Of a stretch of 64,000 bases of DNA, positions 17,626 to 24,918 are shown piece after piece; the first letter of the stretch is position 1; every line of letters begins with the position of its first letter. The DNA is taken from assembly GCF_000585495.1 (NCBI RefSeq), contig NZ_CP007264.1, positions 496,001 to 560,000 on the forward strand, read 5' to 3'. This stretch comes from Thermococcus nautili. Its GTDB lineage: Archaea > Methanobacteriota_B > Thermococci > Thermococcales > Thermococcaceae. The position numbers were made by a program, and so were the translations under genes. Below the pieces are notes generated by a model, which worked only from the letters and a program-made list of their open reading frames with translations, had not been told where the DNA came from and ran no database searches.

Positions 17626-17645
17626 TTGTTAGGTAGGGGGCGCGG

Positions 17646-17653
17646 TTTATAAA
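17646..17653 (-). promoter_or_regulatory. TATA box of the H/ACA RNA
   Basis: TTTATAAA within a GGTTTATAAACC palindrome, just beyond the stop of the DUF835 gene. Archaeal transcription starts about 25 bp downstream, which is at 17620-17625, exactly where the first hairpin begins. Downstream of the RNA a T-rich run (TTTTCTATTTTT on the minus strand, near 17355-17370) could end transcription. Confidence 0.7.
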
Positions 17654-17656
17654 CCC

Positions 17657-18751
17657 TCACTCGAGGAGTTTTCTTAACTGGTTGAAGAGGCGCTCTTCAA
17701 CGCTGTTCCTGTCTATTACGAGAATTAAAGTGCCTCCTTTGACCATAACTAGGTCCCTAAGCTTGGATAGAAACTTCATGAGGGAATCCCATGAGTTATA
17801 CATGCTCAGGTATTCAATGCAATCAAGAACGACAACACCAGGAATTCCCATTCTAGCGGTTTCCTCCAGATATTGGAAGGTTATTTCAGTCATTTTTGCG
17901 AGCTCTGTTGGATTAAGCGTTCCTGCTATGTTCTCCCGTCTAAATGGAACCGCCGTTACAAAGTATGTTCTCCATCCTTCGCGGGAGTACTCCAAGTCCC
18001 TTAAAAACGCCAATACTGGTGCATTTTCAAGCTTTGGTAGCAGGGTCTCAAACTCTTTTGGCTGGACTATAATCGTGCCGCTGTGTATCTCCGGGGCCTT
18101 CACATCAATGCTTCCCTCAAGGAATTCCCTCGTGGATGTAAGCCGATACATTGAGTACGCCATCATAACCGTTAGGGCCGTTGAGAGGGTAAACCCTATG
18201 GGAAGGTACCACTCGTAGAGGCCAAAAAGCGCTGCTGGAACGAGATGGAGGCCAAAAAGAAGAACGCTGAGATAGAGCACCTTTGCGGGTTTCTTGTAAA
18301 TGGCCTCTATGGGTTTCAGCAGAACACCACTCGCAAAAACAAAGGCACCGCTTACACCGAGAGAAACCCCAGCAGTTAGGGCCCAGTCGGCGTTACCCGT
18401 AAACCTATACACGGCAACGACGAATCCGTAGAATATCGGCGCCATCAGGCCCATTTTTTTGAGGGTTGAGTGGGACAGCGGTATCGATTCCTCCTCAAGG
18501 AGCCTAACTGCACCAACGAACATGAGCATTGCAAAAATTGTCAGAGAAAGTTCGGCTATTGTCTGTAGAACGCGATTCGTAGATGCAGAAAGGGCAACCA
18601 TTATGAAATCCGCAATCCATGCCACAGAGAAAAACAGAGCCGACCTGCGCCTGCGCTTTAGGTACACCCTCATTATCAGTGCAAAGGCCGTGAGGTCAGC
18701 TATCATGACGAGAAGCCCGCTGACAAAGGGCATTATGTCATTTACCCCCAT
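17657..18751 (-). CDS. Membrane protein with C-terminal DUF835 domain
   Basis: A 364-residue protein. About seven hydrophobic segments fill the first 220 residues, with short basic loops such as KRRRRS. The last 130 residues form a soluble DUF835 domain, recognisable by YFVTAVPFRRENIAG, GVVVLDCIEYLSMYNSW and GGTLILVIDRNS. DUF835 is a Thermococcales-rich domain of unknown function that resembles a degenerate RecA-like or sensory fold. The ATG at 18751 follows GAGGAGGGTTGTTC and lies inside the end of the upstream gene, so the two overlap by 14 bases and are probably coupled. Likely a membrane sensor, by inference only. Confidence 0.8.
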   Translation of the reverse strand: MGVNDIMPFVSGLLVMIADLTAFALIMRVYLKRRRRSALFFSVAWIADFIMVALSASTNRVLQTIAELSLTIFAMLMFVGAVRLLEEESIPLSHSTLKKMGLMAPIFYGFVVAVYRFTGNADWALTAGVSLGVSGAFVFASGVLLKPIEAIYKKPAKVLYLSVLLFGLHLVPAALFGLYEWYLPIGFTLSTALTVMMAYSMYRLTSTREFLEGSIDVKAPEIHSGTIIVQPKEFETLLPKLENAPVLAFLRDLEYSREGWRTYFVTAVPFRRENIAGTLNPTELAKMTEITFQYLEETARMGIPGVVVLDCIEYLSMYNSWDSLMKFLSKLRDLVMVKGGTLILVIDRNSVEERLFNQLRKLLE

Positions 18752-19790
18752 GAACAACCCTCCTCGGGTCGGTAAAGCCGTCCCATCTAAACGGTCCGGC
18801 CGGCGGAGCCCGGACGGCGGTTTCCTCTTCAATCTTCACAACGAGCACCTCCGGTCTGGCTATAACCACGGCCAGCAAACCCCTTTCTCCGTAGTCCACC
18901 ACGCGGTACCCATCCTCGGTTTTCCTGACTGGGAAAATCAGGGTGAATGGCCAGTTGGGATAGTAGGATATCCCCCTTCTCCCGGGAACCCCAACGAGGT
19001 CACCGAAGAGGTAGTAGCCGTAGAGCGGGACTGCCCTGGCGTTTGGAAACTTCTCCTCAACTTCCTTAAGAAAAACGACGTCTGTTCCAACACCGCTTAG
19101 AATAACTGCCTCTATATCCTCCGATGCGCTTTCAAAGAGCCCGATTAAAGGTGGTGCGGTTCTCGCAAGGTTTATCCTGTCCCTCCTAAGCACGCGCTCG
19201 GTGTAGCGGACGAGCGGGTTGAGAATTCTCAGGACTTCCTCAACTCCTTTCTCCTCCAAAACCCTCTTCAGCCCGTCGGTTTCCATTCCTATGAAGTACA
19301 GGTAGCCACCGTAGCTCCACACGAGCTCGCTTATCTCGTCCTGATACCAGCCGTAGGGCCCGTGCGCAAGGGCACGCATCCTGCCCGGGGGAAACGTTTC
19401 GTTCAGGCCGTAAAGTTCGTCGAGGGCAGATTTAAGGTACGAGACGAGGTATCTCACGTATTCCCTGTCCCAGTGTCCGATGGCTCTCTCGCGCGTAGTC
19501 CCTGAGGACTGATAAAAGCGAACCCTGCCGGGGTAGCCCTCTGGTAGAAAATCGGGCCAGTTGGCACGTAGGTAATCTTCTTCTACGAGAAAGCCCCTGT
19601 TGAGCATGTTTTTGACTGTCTCAATGACGGTGTTCCCCACAATTTCCTCATCGGCAACATGGAAGCTCTTCCAATAGGGTGTGTGTTTGAGGTGATAACG
19701 GATGGTTCTTTTGAGGTGGCTTAGAACTTCGTCTTCTTCGACTTTAAGGGGTTCCTCGATTAGACCTTTCGGAACATCTTCGTACGTCAT
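18738..19790 (-). CDS. Truncated-type adenylate-forming (PaaK/LuxE-like) protein
   Basis: A 350-residue protein related to phenylacetate-CoA ligase and LuxE-type acyl-protein synthetases: an N-terminal helix with HTPYWKSF, a phosphate-binding loop FYQSSGTTRERAIGH at about residues 92-106, and a middle region VEAVILSGVGT-like (EAVILSGVGTD). It lacks the C-terminal swivel domain present in the 432-class neighbour. The substrate is unknown. It is divergent from the PaaK-like gene at 19908 and overlaps the DUF835 gene. A TATA-like GCTTATATT at 19813-19821 is about 25 bp before the ATG, so the leader is very short. Confidence 0.75.
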   Translation of the reverse strand: MTYEDVPKGLIEEPLKVEEDEVLSHLKRTIRYHLKHTPYWKSFHVADEEIVGNTVIETVKNMLNRGFLVEEDYLRANWPDFLPEGYPGRVRFYQSSGTTRERAIGHWDREYVRYLVSYLKSALDELYGLNETFPPGRMRALAHGPYGWYQDEISELVWSYGGYLYFIGMETDGLKRVLEEKGVEEVLRILNPLVRYTERVLRRDRINLARTAPPLIGLFESASEDIEAVILSGVGTDVVFLKEVEEKFPNARAVPLYGYYLFGDLVGVPGRRGISYYPNWPFTLIFPVRKTEDGYRVVDYGERGLLAVVIARPEVLVVKIEEETAVRAPPAGPFRWDGFTDPRRVVHGGK

Positions 19791-19907
19791 GGCATGTAAT
19801 TGTTCACAGGAGAATATAAGCCTTTCTTAAACGTCTTTCTAAACGAGAGTTGCATTTTGAACCCATAGGGTTAAATAAACCAACGCCCAATGTTGATGGG
19901 TGACGCC

Positions 19908-21188
19908 ATGCCCACCGTTATATATCGCAAAACCCTGCTGGAGGGGTTTAAATACACCCTGAGCAAGGCCGTGGAAACGACTCCGTTCTGGAAAGAGAAA
20001 TTCGAGGGTCTTGACCTGGACGGGATTTCTCCAGAAACCCTCGGCGAACTAACGGCCAGGGTAACAATCAAGCCCCACGACCTTTACGAGAGGTCCCGCG
20101 TTTGGCCGGACTACATACGGGAGGGCCGTCTCTTCCACGCGGTTATGCGAACCAGTGGGACGACCGGCCGGCCGAAGAGGGTGCCTTTCACCCCGGACGA
20201 CAAGAGACGAACCGCACGCCAGATGGCGCCGTGGGTCAACGAGTACTTCGAGAAGGGCGAGAGAGTTGCTTCCTTCTTCCCGCCGCTGCCGTCTTCATCG
20301 GGCACCTTCGCACTGAGCGGGCTTGAGAACAACAACGCTGGAGTTGCGTACTTCCAGGTGCCGATTACTTACCTCCAGAACAGGGAACTCCTTCTCAAGG
20401 AGCTTGAGGACATAAAGCCAACCTCGATATGGGCCCTAACTGCCACCGCCTACAACCTCGGCCTCATCCTGCCGGAGAAGCTCAGAGAGGACGTTAAAAC
20501 GATAGTCGTCGGCGGTGAGACGCTCACACCAGAGCTGGCCAAGGCCACCCTTGAGCTGTTCCCTAACGCCGTCGTCATAGACAACTTTGGCTCGACGGAG
20601 GACGACGTTACCGGCTTCAGGATAGTTACAAAGAAAGGCACAACACCGTTCCACTTCGGGGAGTCCGTAATAGTCCTCGAAGATACAGGCGACGAGGATT
20701 ATCCTGAATACAAGAGGCTCTACATCACAAAGGTCATGAGCGAGGGCGAGCTGACTGGATTACCTCTCTTCAACTACGACATCGGCGATTTGGCGAGGCT
20801 CGAAAACGGCGAAGTCGTCAGCATAATCCGCGTTAAAGACGTCGTCGTCCTCTCCGGGGCAAAGCTCCACATAGACCAGGTCATGGAGATAGTCTACGGC
20901 CATCCCGAGCTCAAGGACTTCGTGATGCTCTACCACCCGCTCTCGCCGGACAACCCGAGGCCCAAGGTGGTCATAAGGGTTGCCTACGAGGGCGAAAAAC
21001 CGGCTGGAATCGAGGATGAGGTGAGGGAGCTCATCTACGAGGCCAACAATCCGGTTCGCTACGAGGTCGAGGAAGCGAAGAGCTCGGAGCTCATAATCGA
21101 GGCAGTCCCGCTGGAAAAGCTCCGTGAGGGCCTCACAGTCAGGCCTGGGAAGACCAAGAGAATATACGTCGCCGGAAAGGACTTCTGA
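19908..21188 (+). CDS. Phenylacetate-CoA ligase-like (PaaK / F390 synthetase family) enzyme
   Basis: A 426-residue adenylate-forming enzyme. Features in order are the N-terminal TTPFWKEKFEG, P-loop-like MRTSGTTGRPKRVPFT at about 76-91, VVGGETLT, IDNFGSTED (the acyl-adenylate motif) and NYDIGDLARL with the ribose-binding aspartate, then a C-terminal lid ending GKTKRIYV with a candidate catalytic lysine. Such enzymes activate aryl or fatty acids with ATP, then transfer to CoA or another acceptor. The ATG at 19908 follows GGGTGACGCC; an upstream ATG at 19890 lacks a signal. A TATA box (GGTTAAATAAACC) is near 19870-19880. Divergent paralogue of the 350-residue protein. Confidence 0.85.
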   Translation: MPTVIYRKTLLEGFKYTLSKAVETTPFWKEKFEGLDLDGISPETLGELTARVTIKPHDLYERSRVWPDYIREGRLFHAVMRTSGTTGRPKRVPFTPDDKRRTARQMAPWVNEYFEKGERVASFFPPLPSSSGTFALSGLENNNAGVAYFQVPITYLQNRELLLKELEDIKPTSIWALTATAYNLGLILPEKLREDVKTIVVGGETLTPELAKATLELFPNAVVIDNFGSTEDDVTGFRIVTKKGTTPFHFGESVIVLEDTGDEDYPEYKRLYITKVMSEGELTGLPLFNYDIGDLARLENGEVVSIIRVKDVVVLSGAKLHIDQVMEIVYGHPELKDFVMLYHPLSPDNPRPKVVIRVAYEGEKPAGIEDEVRELIYEANNPVRYEVEEAKSSELIIEAVPLEKLREGLTVRPGKTKRIYVAGKDF

Positions 21189-21267
21189 TTTTCTTCCCTT
21201 TAACCACCTTGTCATAATGCCGAAAAGTTATTTAAGGCCTTTCTCAGATTTCCAGCCGGTGGTGGGA

Positions 21268-22515
21268 ATGGCGAAAGCGAAGATTATCCACGACGGAATT
21301 CACGGTAGCATGAAGGTCACGGGGGTAATCCTCGAACTCGTCAAAACGCCCGAGTTCCAGAGGCTCAGGCACATAAGACAGCTCGGTCTGGCGTACCTCG
21401 TCTATCCCGGCGCCAATCACTCGCGCTTCGAGCACTCCCTTGGAACGTGGCACATAGCAAAGCGCCTCTCCGACGAGGTCGGGCTCGATGAAGACGAAAG
21501 TCTGCTCCTCCAGGTCGGCGCTCTGCTTCACGACATCGGGCACGGGCCCCTAAGCCACACCTTCGAGGGAATCTACAGGCACTACGTGAAGGAGCGCGAC
21601 CACATGCGCCTCGGCCAGGACATCATAACCGGAAGGATAAACATCACCGGCGATGAGGACGGGGGGAAGATTCCGGAGATACTGGAAAACCACGGAATTG
21701 AGCCGAGGGAAGTGGCGGACCTAATCCTCGGCAGGGCGAAGAAGCCCTACCTTGGCCAGATGCTCCACGGGGGAGTTGACGTTGACCAGCTCGACTACCT
21801 CATCAGAGACGCCCACTACACCGGCGTCGCGCACGGAATAATAGACCTTGAGAGGCTCCTCAAGGTGCTCGAAATCCACGATGACGAGCTCGTCGTCGAC
21901 GAGAAGGGTGTTGAAGCCGTCGAGGGAATGATGGTGGCGCGCTCGCTGATGTACTCGCGCGTTTACTTCCACCACACGGTGAAGATTGCCGAGGGCATGC
22001 TGACAAGAGCCCTGGAGTTCGCCCTTGAAGAGGACCACCTATGGGACTTCTGGAAGATGACCGACTGCCGGGTTCTGGTCGAGCTAGAGGACTTGGAAGG
22101 CCTGCCGGCGGAGCTGACGAGGCGCGTCCTTTACAGGAAGCTCTACAAGGCCGCGGTTCTCGCGAGTGCGGAGGAGCTCAGTCCTGAGGAAAAGAGGGAG
22201 TTGCTATCGGCTTACAGAAACGTCAAGAGGAGGCAGGAGCTTGAGAGGGCCCTGGCGGAAGCCGTTGGTGCAAGCGAGGGAGAGGTAATCCTCGAGTTCA
22301 GCATAGCCGACCTGATGCTCAGCGAGCCGAGGCTGAAGGAGACCGGAATAAAGGTGCTCCTTGAAAACGGCGAGGTTCAGCCCCTCTCGAAGGTAACTCC
22401 TCTGGCGAACGCCCTCAAGAGGAGGCAGACCCCTAGGTGGGCCGTTCTCATAGCCTCACCGGAGAAGTACGTCGGAAAGCTTCGCGAGAGCTGGAGAAAG
22501 GTGCTCTTCAGCTGA
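21268..22515 (+). CDS. HD-domain phosphohydrolase (dGTPase-like)
   Basis: A 415-residue HD superfamily protein. H..RFEHSLGTWHIA supplies the first histidine, LLHDIGHGPLSHTFE the HD pair with the downstream histidine, and DVDQLDYLIRDAHYTG the last aspartate, giving the full metal-binding set of dNTP triphosphohydrolases (SAMHD1/YwfO type). The C-terminal third is helical and may oligomerise. ATG 21268 is preceded by GGTGGTGGGA; a much longer frame upstream overlaps the PaaK-like gene and is not used. It converges with the HTH regulator, overlapping by 8 bases. Substrate specificity cannot be read from sequence. Confidence 0.88.
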   Translation: MAKAKIIHDGIHGSMKVTGVILELVKTPEFQRLRHIRQLGLAYLVYPGANHSRFEHSLGTWHIAKRLSDEVGLDEDESLLLQVGALLHDIGHGPLSHTFEGIYRHYVKERDHMRLGQDIITGRINITGDEDGGKIPEILENHGIEPREVADLILGRAKKPYLGQMLHGGVDVDQLDYLIRDAHYTGVAHGIIDLERLLKVLEIHDDELVVDEKGVEAVEGMMVARSLMYSRVYFHHTVKIAEGMLTRALEFALEEDHLWDFWKMTDCRVLVELEDLEGLPAELTRRVLYRKLYKAAVLASAEELSPEEKRELLSAYRNVKRRQELERALAEAVGASEGEVILEFSIADLMLSEPRLKETGIKVLLENGEVQPLSKVTPLANALKRRQTPRWAVLIASPEKYVGKLRESWRKVLFS

Positions 22516-23464
22516 AGAGCTTCGCCTTTATCTCCTTTTTGAGCTCCTCAATCATCTCAATGAGCTCGTCGGCGTCCCTGACTTCCCTGAGGCTCTCCTT
22601 CGGGATTATGGGAACCTCCTTGACGACTTCGGTCTTGGTCTTCTCAAGGATGAACACGCCGTCGGAGTTGATTATCCGACCAACCTCTGCCACCATCTCG
22701 GCCCTCTTCACCGTCGAGCGGGTCTTCCTCTCGTCTATCCCCGTCAGGATTCTGAACTCGTCGCCCTTTGAAACCGCGTTGAACGGGGCCTTCTTAACCT
22801 TCACGAGGCCGAGACCGAGGCGCTTCAGCCTCTCGAAGACCTCCTTTTCAAGGGGGCTCTCGGGCTTAACGTCGAGCTTCGCCTCGACCCTCGCGTTCAG
22901 AACGTCAATCGGCTCGGCTAAAGCCTCGTCGAAGAGCTCTTCGAGCCTAATCGCCACCTCAAGTGAAACGGCCTGCTCACCGCGCTCGTAGTTGAGGAGG
23001 GTCTTTCTTGAAACCCCGAGGAGCTGTGCCAGCTCGTTGACCGAGTAACCGTGCCTCTCGCGAAGCTCCCTGAGAAGTTCGCCGTTTATCCGGACGTAAA
23101 GCCCACCGCGCTCCGCGAAGATGGCCGGTAGCTCGTTGTTGGTGAGGACGTCGTAGAGCGTTTCAGGTCTCAAAGCGTAGATTCCGAAGCGCTCGTAAAC
23201 AACTCCCTCCTCAAGCTCCGCGTTCTTTGAGCGGAGGCCCACTATGAGGGGGGAGGCGTTGAAGAACTTCGCGAGCCTCTTCAAATCCTCGGCCTGCTCC
23301 TCGGTAACGGTGTCTATGTTCGCGACGACCTTGAGGAAGAGAAGAACCACTAACCGGCTCGCGACTATGTCGAAGCAGGAACCTCTAAACTCAAGGCGGG
23401 CCGTTTTGTAGCCCGCGCTCCTGAGTATTGCCTCAACGGTTTTGATGAGCTTCTCCCTTTCCAT
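22508..23464 (-). CDS. Archaeal HTH-type transcriptional regulator
   Basis: A 318-residue protein of the archaeal family with a Cro/C1-type helix-turn-helix in the middle: LRELRERHGYSVNELAQLLGVSRKTLLNYERG at about residues 130-160. The N-terminal 120 residues look like a nuclease-derived or ligand-binding alpha/beta domain (FDIVASR, VVANIDTV). The family is widespread in Euryarchaeota; its targets are unknown to me. The ATG at 23464 lies about 25 bp after a TATA-like CTTTATTAAGC (23486-23496) and has no Shine-Dalgarno, so the mRNA is probably leaderless. Divergent from the acetyltransferase gene. Confidence 0.88.
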   Translation of the reverse strand: MEREKLIKTVEAILRSAGYKTARLEFRGSCFDIVASRLVVLLFLKVVANIDTVTEEQAEDLKRLAKFFNASPLIVGLRSKNAELEEGVVYERFGIYALRPETLYDVLTNNELPAIFAERGGLYVRINGELLRELRERHGYSVNELAQLLGVSRKTLLNYERGEQAVSLEVAIRLEELFDEALAEPIDVLNARVEAKLDVKPESPLEKEVFERLKRLGLGLVKVKKAPFNAVSKGDEFRILTGIDERKTRSTVKRAEMVAEVGRIINSDGVFILEKTKTEVVKEVPIIPKESLREVRDADELIEMIEELKKEIKAKLFS

Positions 23465-23510
23465 CGGGTTTAAATACTCGTAAGGGCTTAATAAAGTTAA
23501 GGTGCACCCG

Positions 23511-24044
23511 ATGAGGCCGGTCGTTCTCAAAGGCAACCTCGTTTCGCTCGCCGTTCCGCTGAGAGACGACGTGAGGAAAGCGTGGCTCTGGTTCAACGAC
23601 AGGAGCGTGAGGCTCTTCTTAACGGCCCCAGAGGAAGTCTTCTTCTTTGAGGACGAGATGGAATGGTATGAGAGGATTAGAAAGGCAAAGGAGCGCGAGA
23701 AAGTCTTTTCGATAGTGGAGAACTCAACTTCTTCCCTCGTCGGTTTCATAGGGCTCCACAGGATAGACCACCGCGACGGAAGGGCAGAGCTTGGTTACTT
23801 CCTCGGAAGGGAGCACTGGGGGAGGGGCTATGGAAGCGAGGCGGTGAAGTTGGCCCTCGATTACGCCTTCAACTGGCTCAACCTCAGGAAGGTCTACGCG
23901 AGGGTTTACGAGCCGAACGTTGCCTCGATAAAGGTCCTTGAGAAGAACGGCTTCGAACTCGTTGGGAGGCTGAGAAAACACCACCACGTTCCGGGCTACG
24001 GCTTCGTGGACGAGCTGATTTTTGAAAGGTTTAGAGAAGAATAG
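23511..24044 (+). CDS. GNAT-family N-acetyltransferase (RimJ/RimL-like)
   Basis: A 177-residue acetyltransferase. The acetyl-CoA-binding motif A is LGREHWGRGYGSEAVKLAL at about residues 101-119, followed by the B motif NVASIKVLEKNGFELVGRLRKH. The arrangement resembles RimJ/RimL and ribosomal-protein or small-molecule acetyltransferases; the substrate is unknown. AAGGTG six bases before the ATG at 23511 sets the start (GTG 23502 is in the signal). GTTTAAATACTC at 23468-23479 is a suitable TATA box on this strand, inside the same short divergent promoter region as the HTH regulator. Confidence 0.88.
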   Translation: MRPVVLKGNLVSLAVPLRDDVRKAWLWFNDRSVRLFLTAPEEVFFFEDEMEWYERIRKAKEREKVFSIVENSTSSLVGFIGLHRIDHRDGRAELGYFLGREHWGRGYGSEAVKLALDYAFNWLNLRKVYARVYEPNVASIKVLEKNGFELVGRLRKHHHVPGYGFVDELIFERFREE

Positions 24045-24054
24045 GGAAAGAAGC

Positions 24055-24705
24055 TCACTCGAGCTTCTTGTAGCAGAACCACCAGTCGTAGCACTCGATT
24101 TCGCCCTTGGCCTTGGCCTCTTCCCTGGCCTTCTTCTCCTCGATAGTGCTGGCCGGCGGGATGATGACCTTGTCGCCGATGAGCTCGTTCTCGGGCCACT
24201 TGTGCGGAAGGGCAACTCCCTTCTCGTCGCTGACCTTGAGGGCCTTGACGAGCCTGAGTATCTCGTCCCAGTCCCTGCCGACCTCGGCCGGGTAGTAGAC
24301 GATGGCCCTGATGACGCCCTTATCGTCGACGATGAAGACGGCCCTGGCGGTTATCGTTGCTCCGCTCGGAATCATGCCGAGCTTCTCGGCGAGCTCACCG
24401 CGGTCGTCGGCTATGACCGGGAACTCAATCTCGACGCCGAGGTTCTCCTTTATCCACTCCATCCACTTGATGTGGCTGAAGACCTGGTCAACGCTCAGTC
24501 CAATCGGCTCGACGCCGAGCTCCCTGAACTTGTCGAGCCTCTTCTGCATGGCGTAGAACTCGGTCGTACAGACCGGGGTGAAGTCGGCCGGGTGGCTGAA
24601 GAGTATGAACCACTTGCCCTTCTCGGCGAAGTAGTCGGGGAGCTTTATCACTCCGTGGGTGGTCTTAACCTCAACCTCTGGGAACTTTTCTCCTATGACG
24701 ACCAT
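24055..24705 (-). CDS. Peroxiredoxin, archaeal Prx6 type
   Basis: A 216-residue thiol peroxidase that reduces hydrogen peroxide and organic peroxides. The active site is PADFTPVC with the peroxidatic cysteine at 46, followed by TTEF. The extra C-terminal cysteines at 205 and 211 match the archaeal thioredoxin peroxidases (ApTPx, PH1217), which can form a disulfide with Cys46. Highly similar in layout to the Pyrococcus enzyme. A strong TATA box (CTTATATATT, 24761-24770) lies about 25 bp before the expected start of a 30-base leader. GAGGTGATGAAAG precedes the ATG. Confidence 0.96.
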   Translation of the reverse strand: MVVIGEKFPEVEVKTTHGVIKLPDYFAEKGKWFILFSHPADFTPVCTTEFYAMQKRLDKFRELGVEPIGLSVDQVFSHIKWMEWIKENLGVEIEFPVIADDRGELAEKLGMIPSGATITARAVFIVDDKGVIRAIVYYPAEVGRDWDEILRLVKALKVSDEKGVALPHKWPENELIGDKVIIPPASTIEEKKAREEAKAKGEIECYDWWFCYKKLE

Positions 24706-24760
24706 CTTTCATCACCTCTTCTTTTTGTGTGTCGTCTTCACTATAAACCTCATAGGTTCG

Positions 24761-24770
24761 AATATATAAG
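24761..24770 (-). promoter_or_regulatory. TATA box of the peroxiredoxin gene
   Basis: CTTATATATT on the minus strand with a purine-rich element upstream (GAAAGA), a strong archaeal core promoter. The rest of the 24771-24918 gap is AT-rich and holds the 3' end region of the oxidoreductase gene. It contains TGTGT and ACACA arms around 24873-24888, but nothing I can name. Confidence 0.6.
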
Positions 24771-24918
24771 TCTTTCGGTTCGTTTTTGGGCAAAAACTTG
24801 GCGGATAAACAAAGGCCTTTTAAACCCAGTGAGGAGAAGTCCAGACTCGCTTAAAAATGGTTGTCATTGTGTAAACTGACACAAATTTCTATTGTCAAAA
24901 TTGGGGTCATTGTAATAT

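Noticed and set aside
24873-24888. TGTGT-ACACA arms in the gap after the oxidoreductase gene
   Set aside because: Five-base arms in AT-rich DNA are expected by chance.
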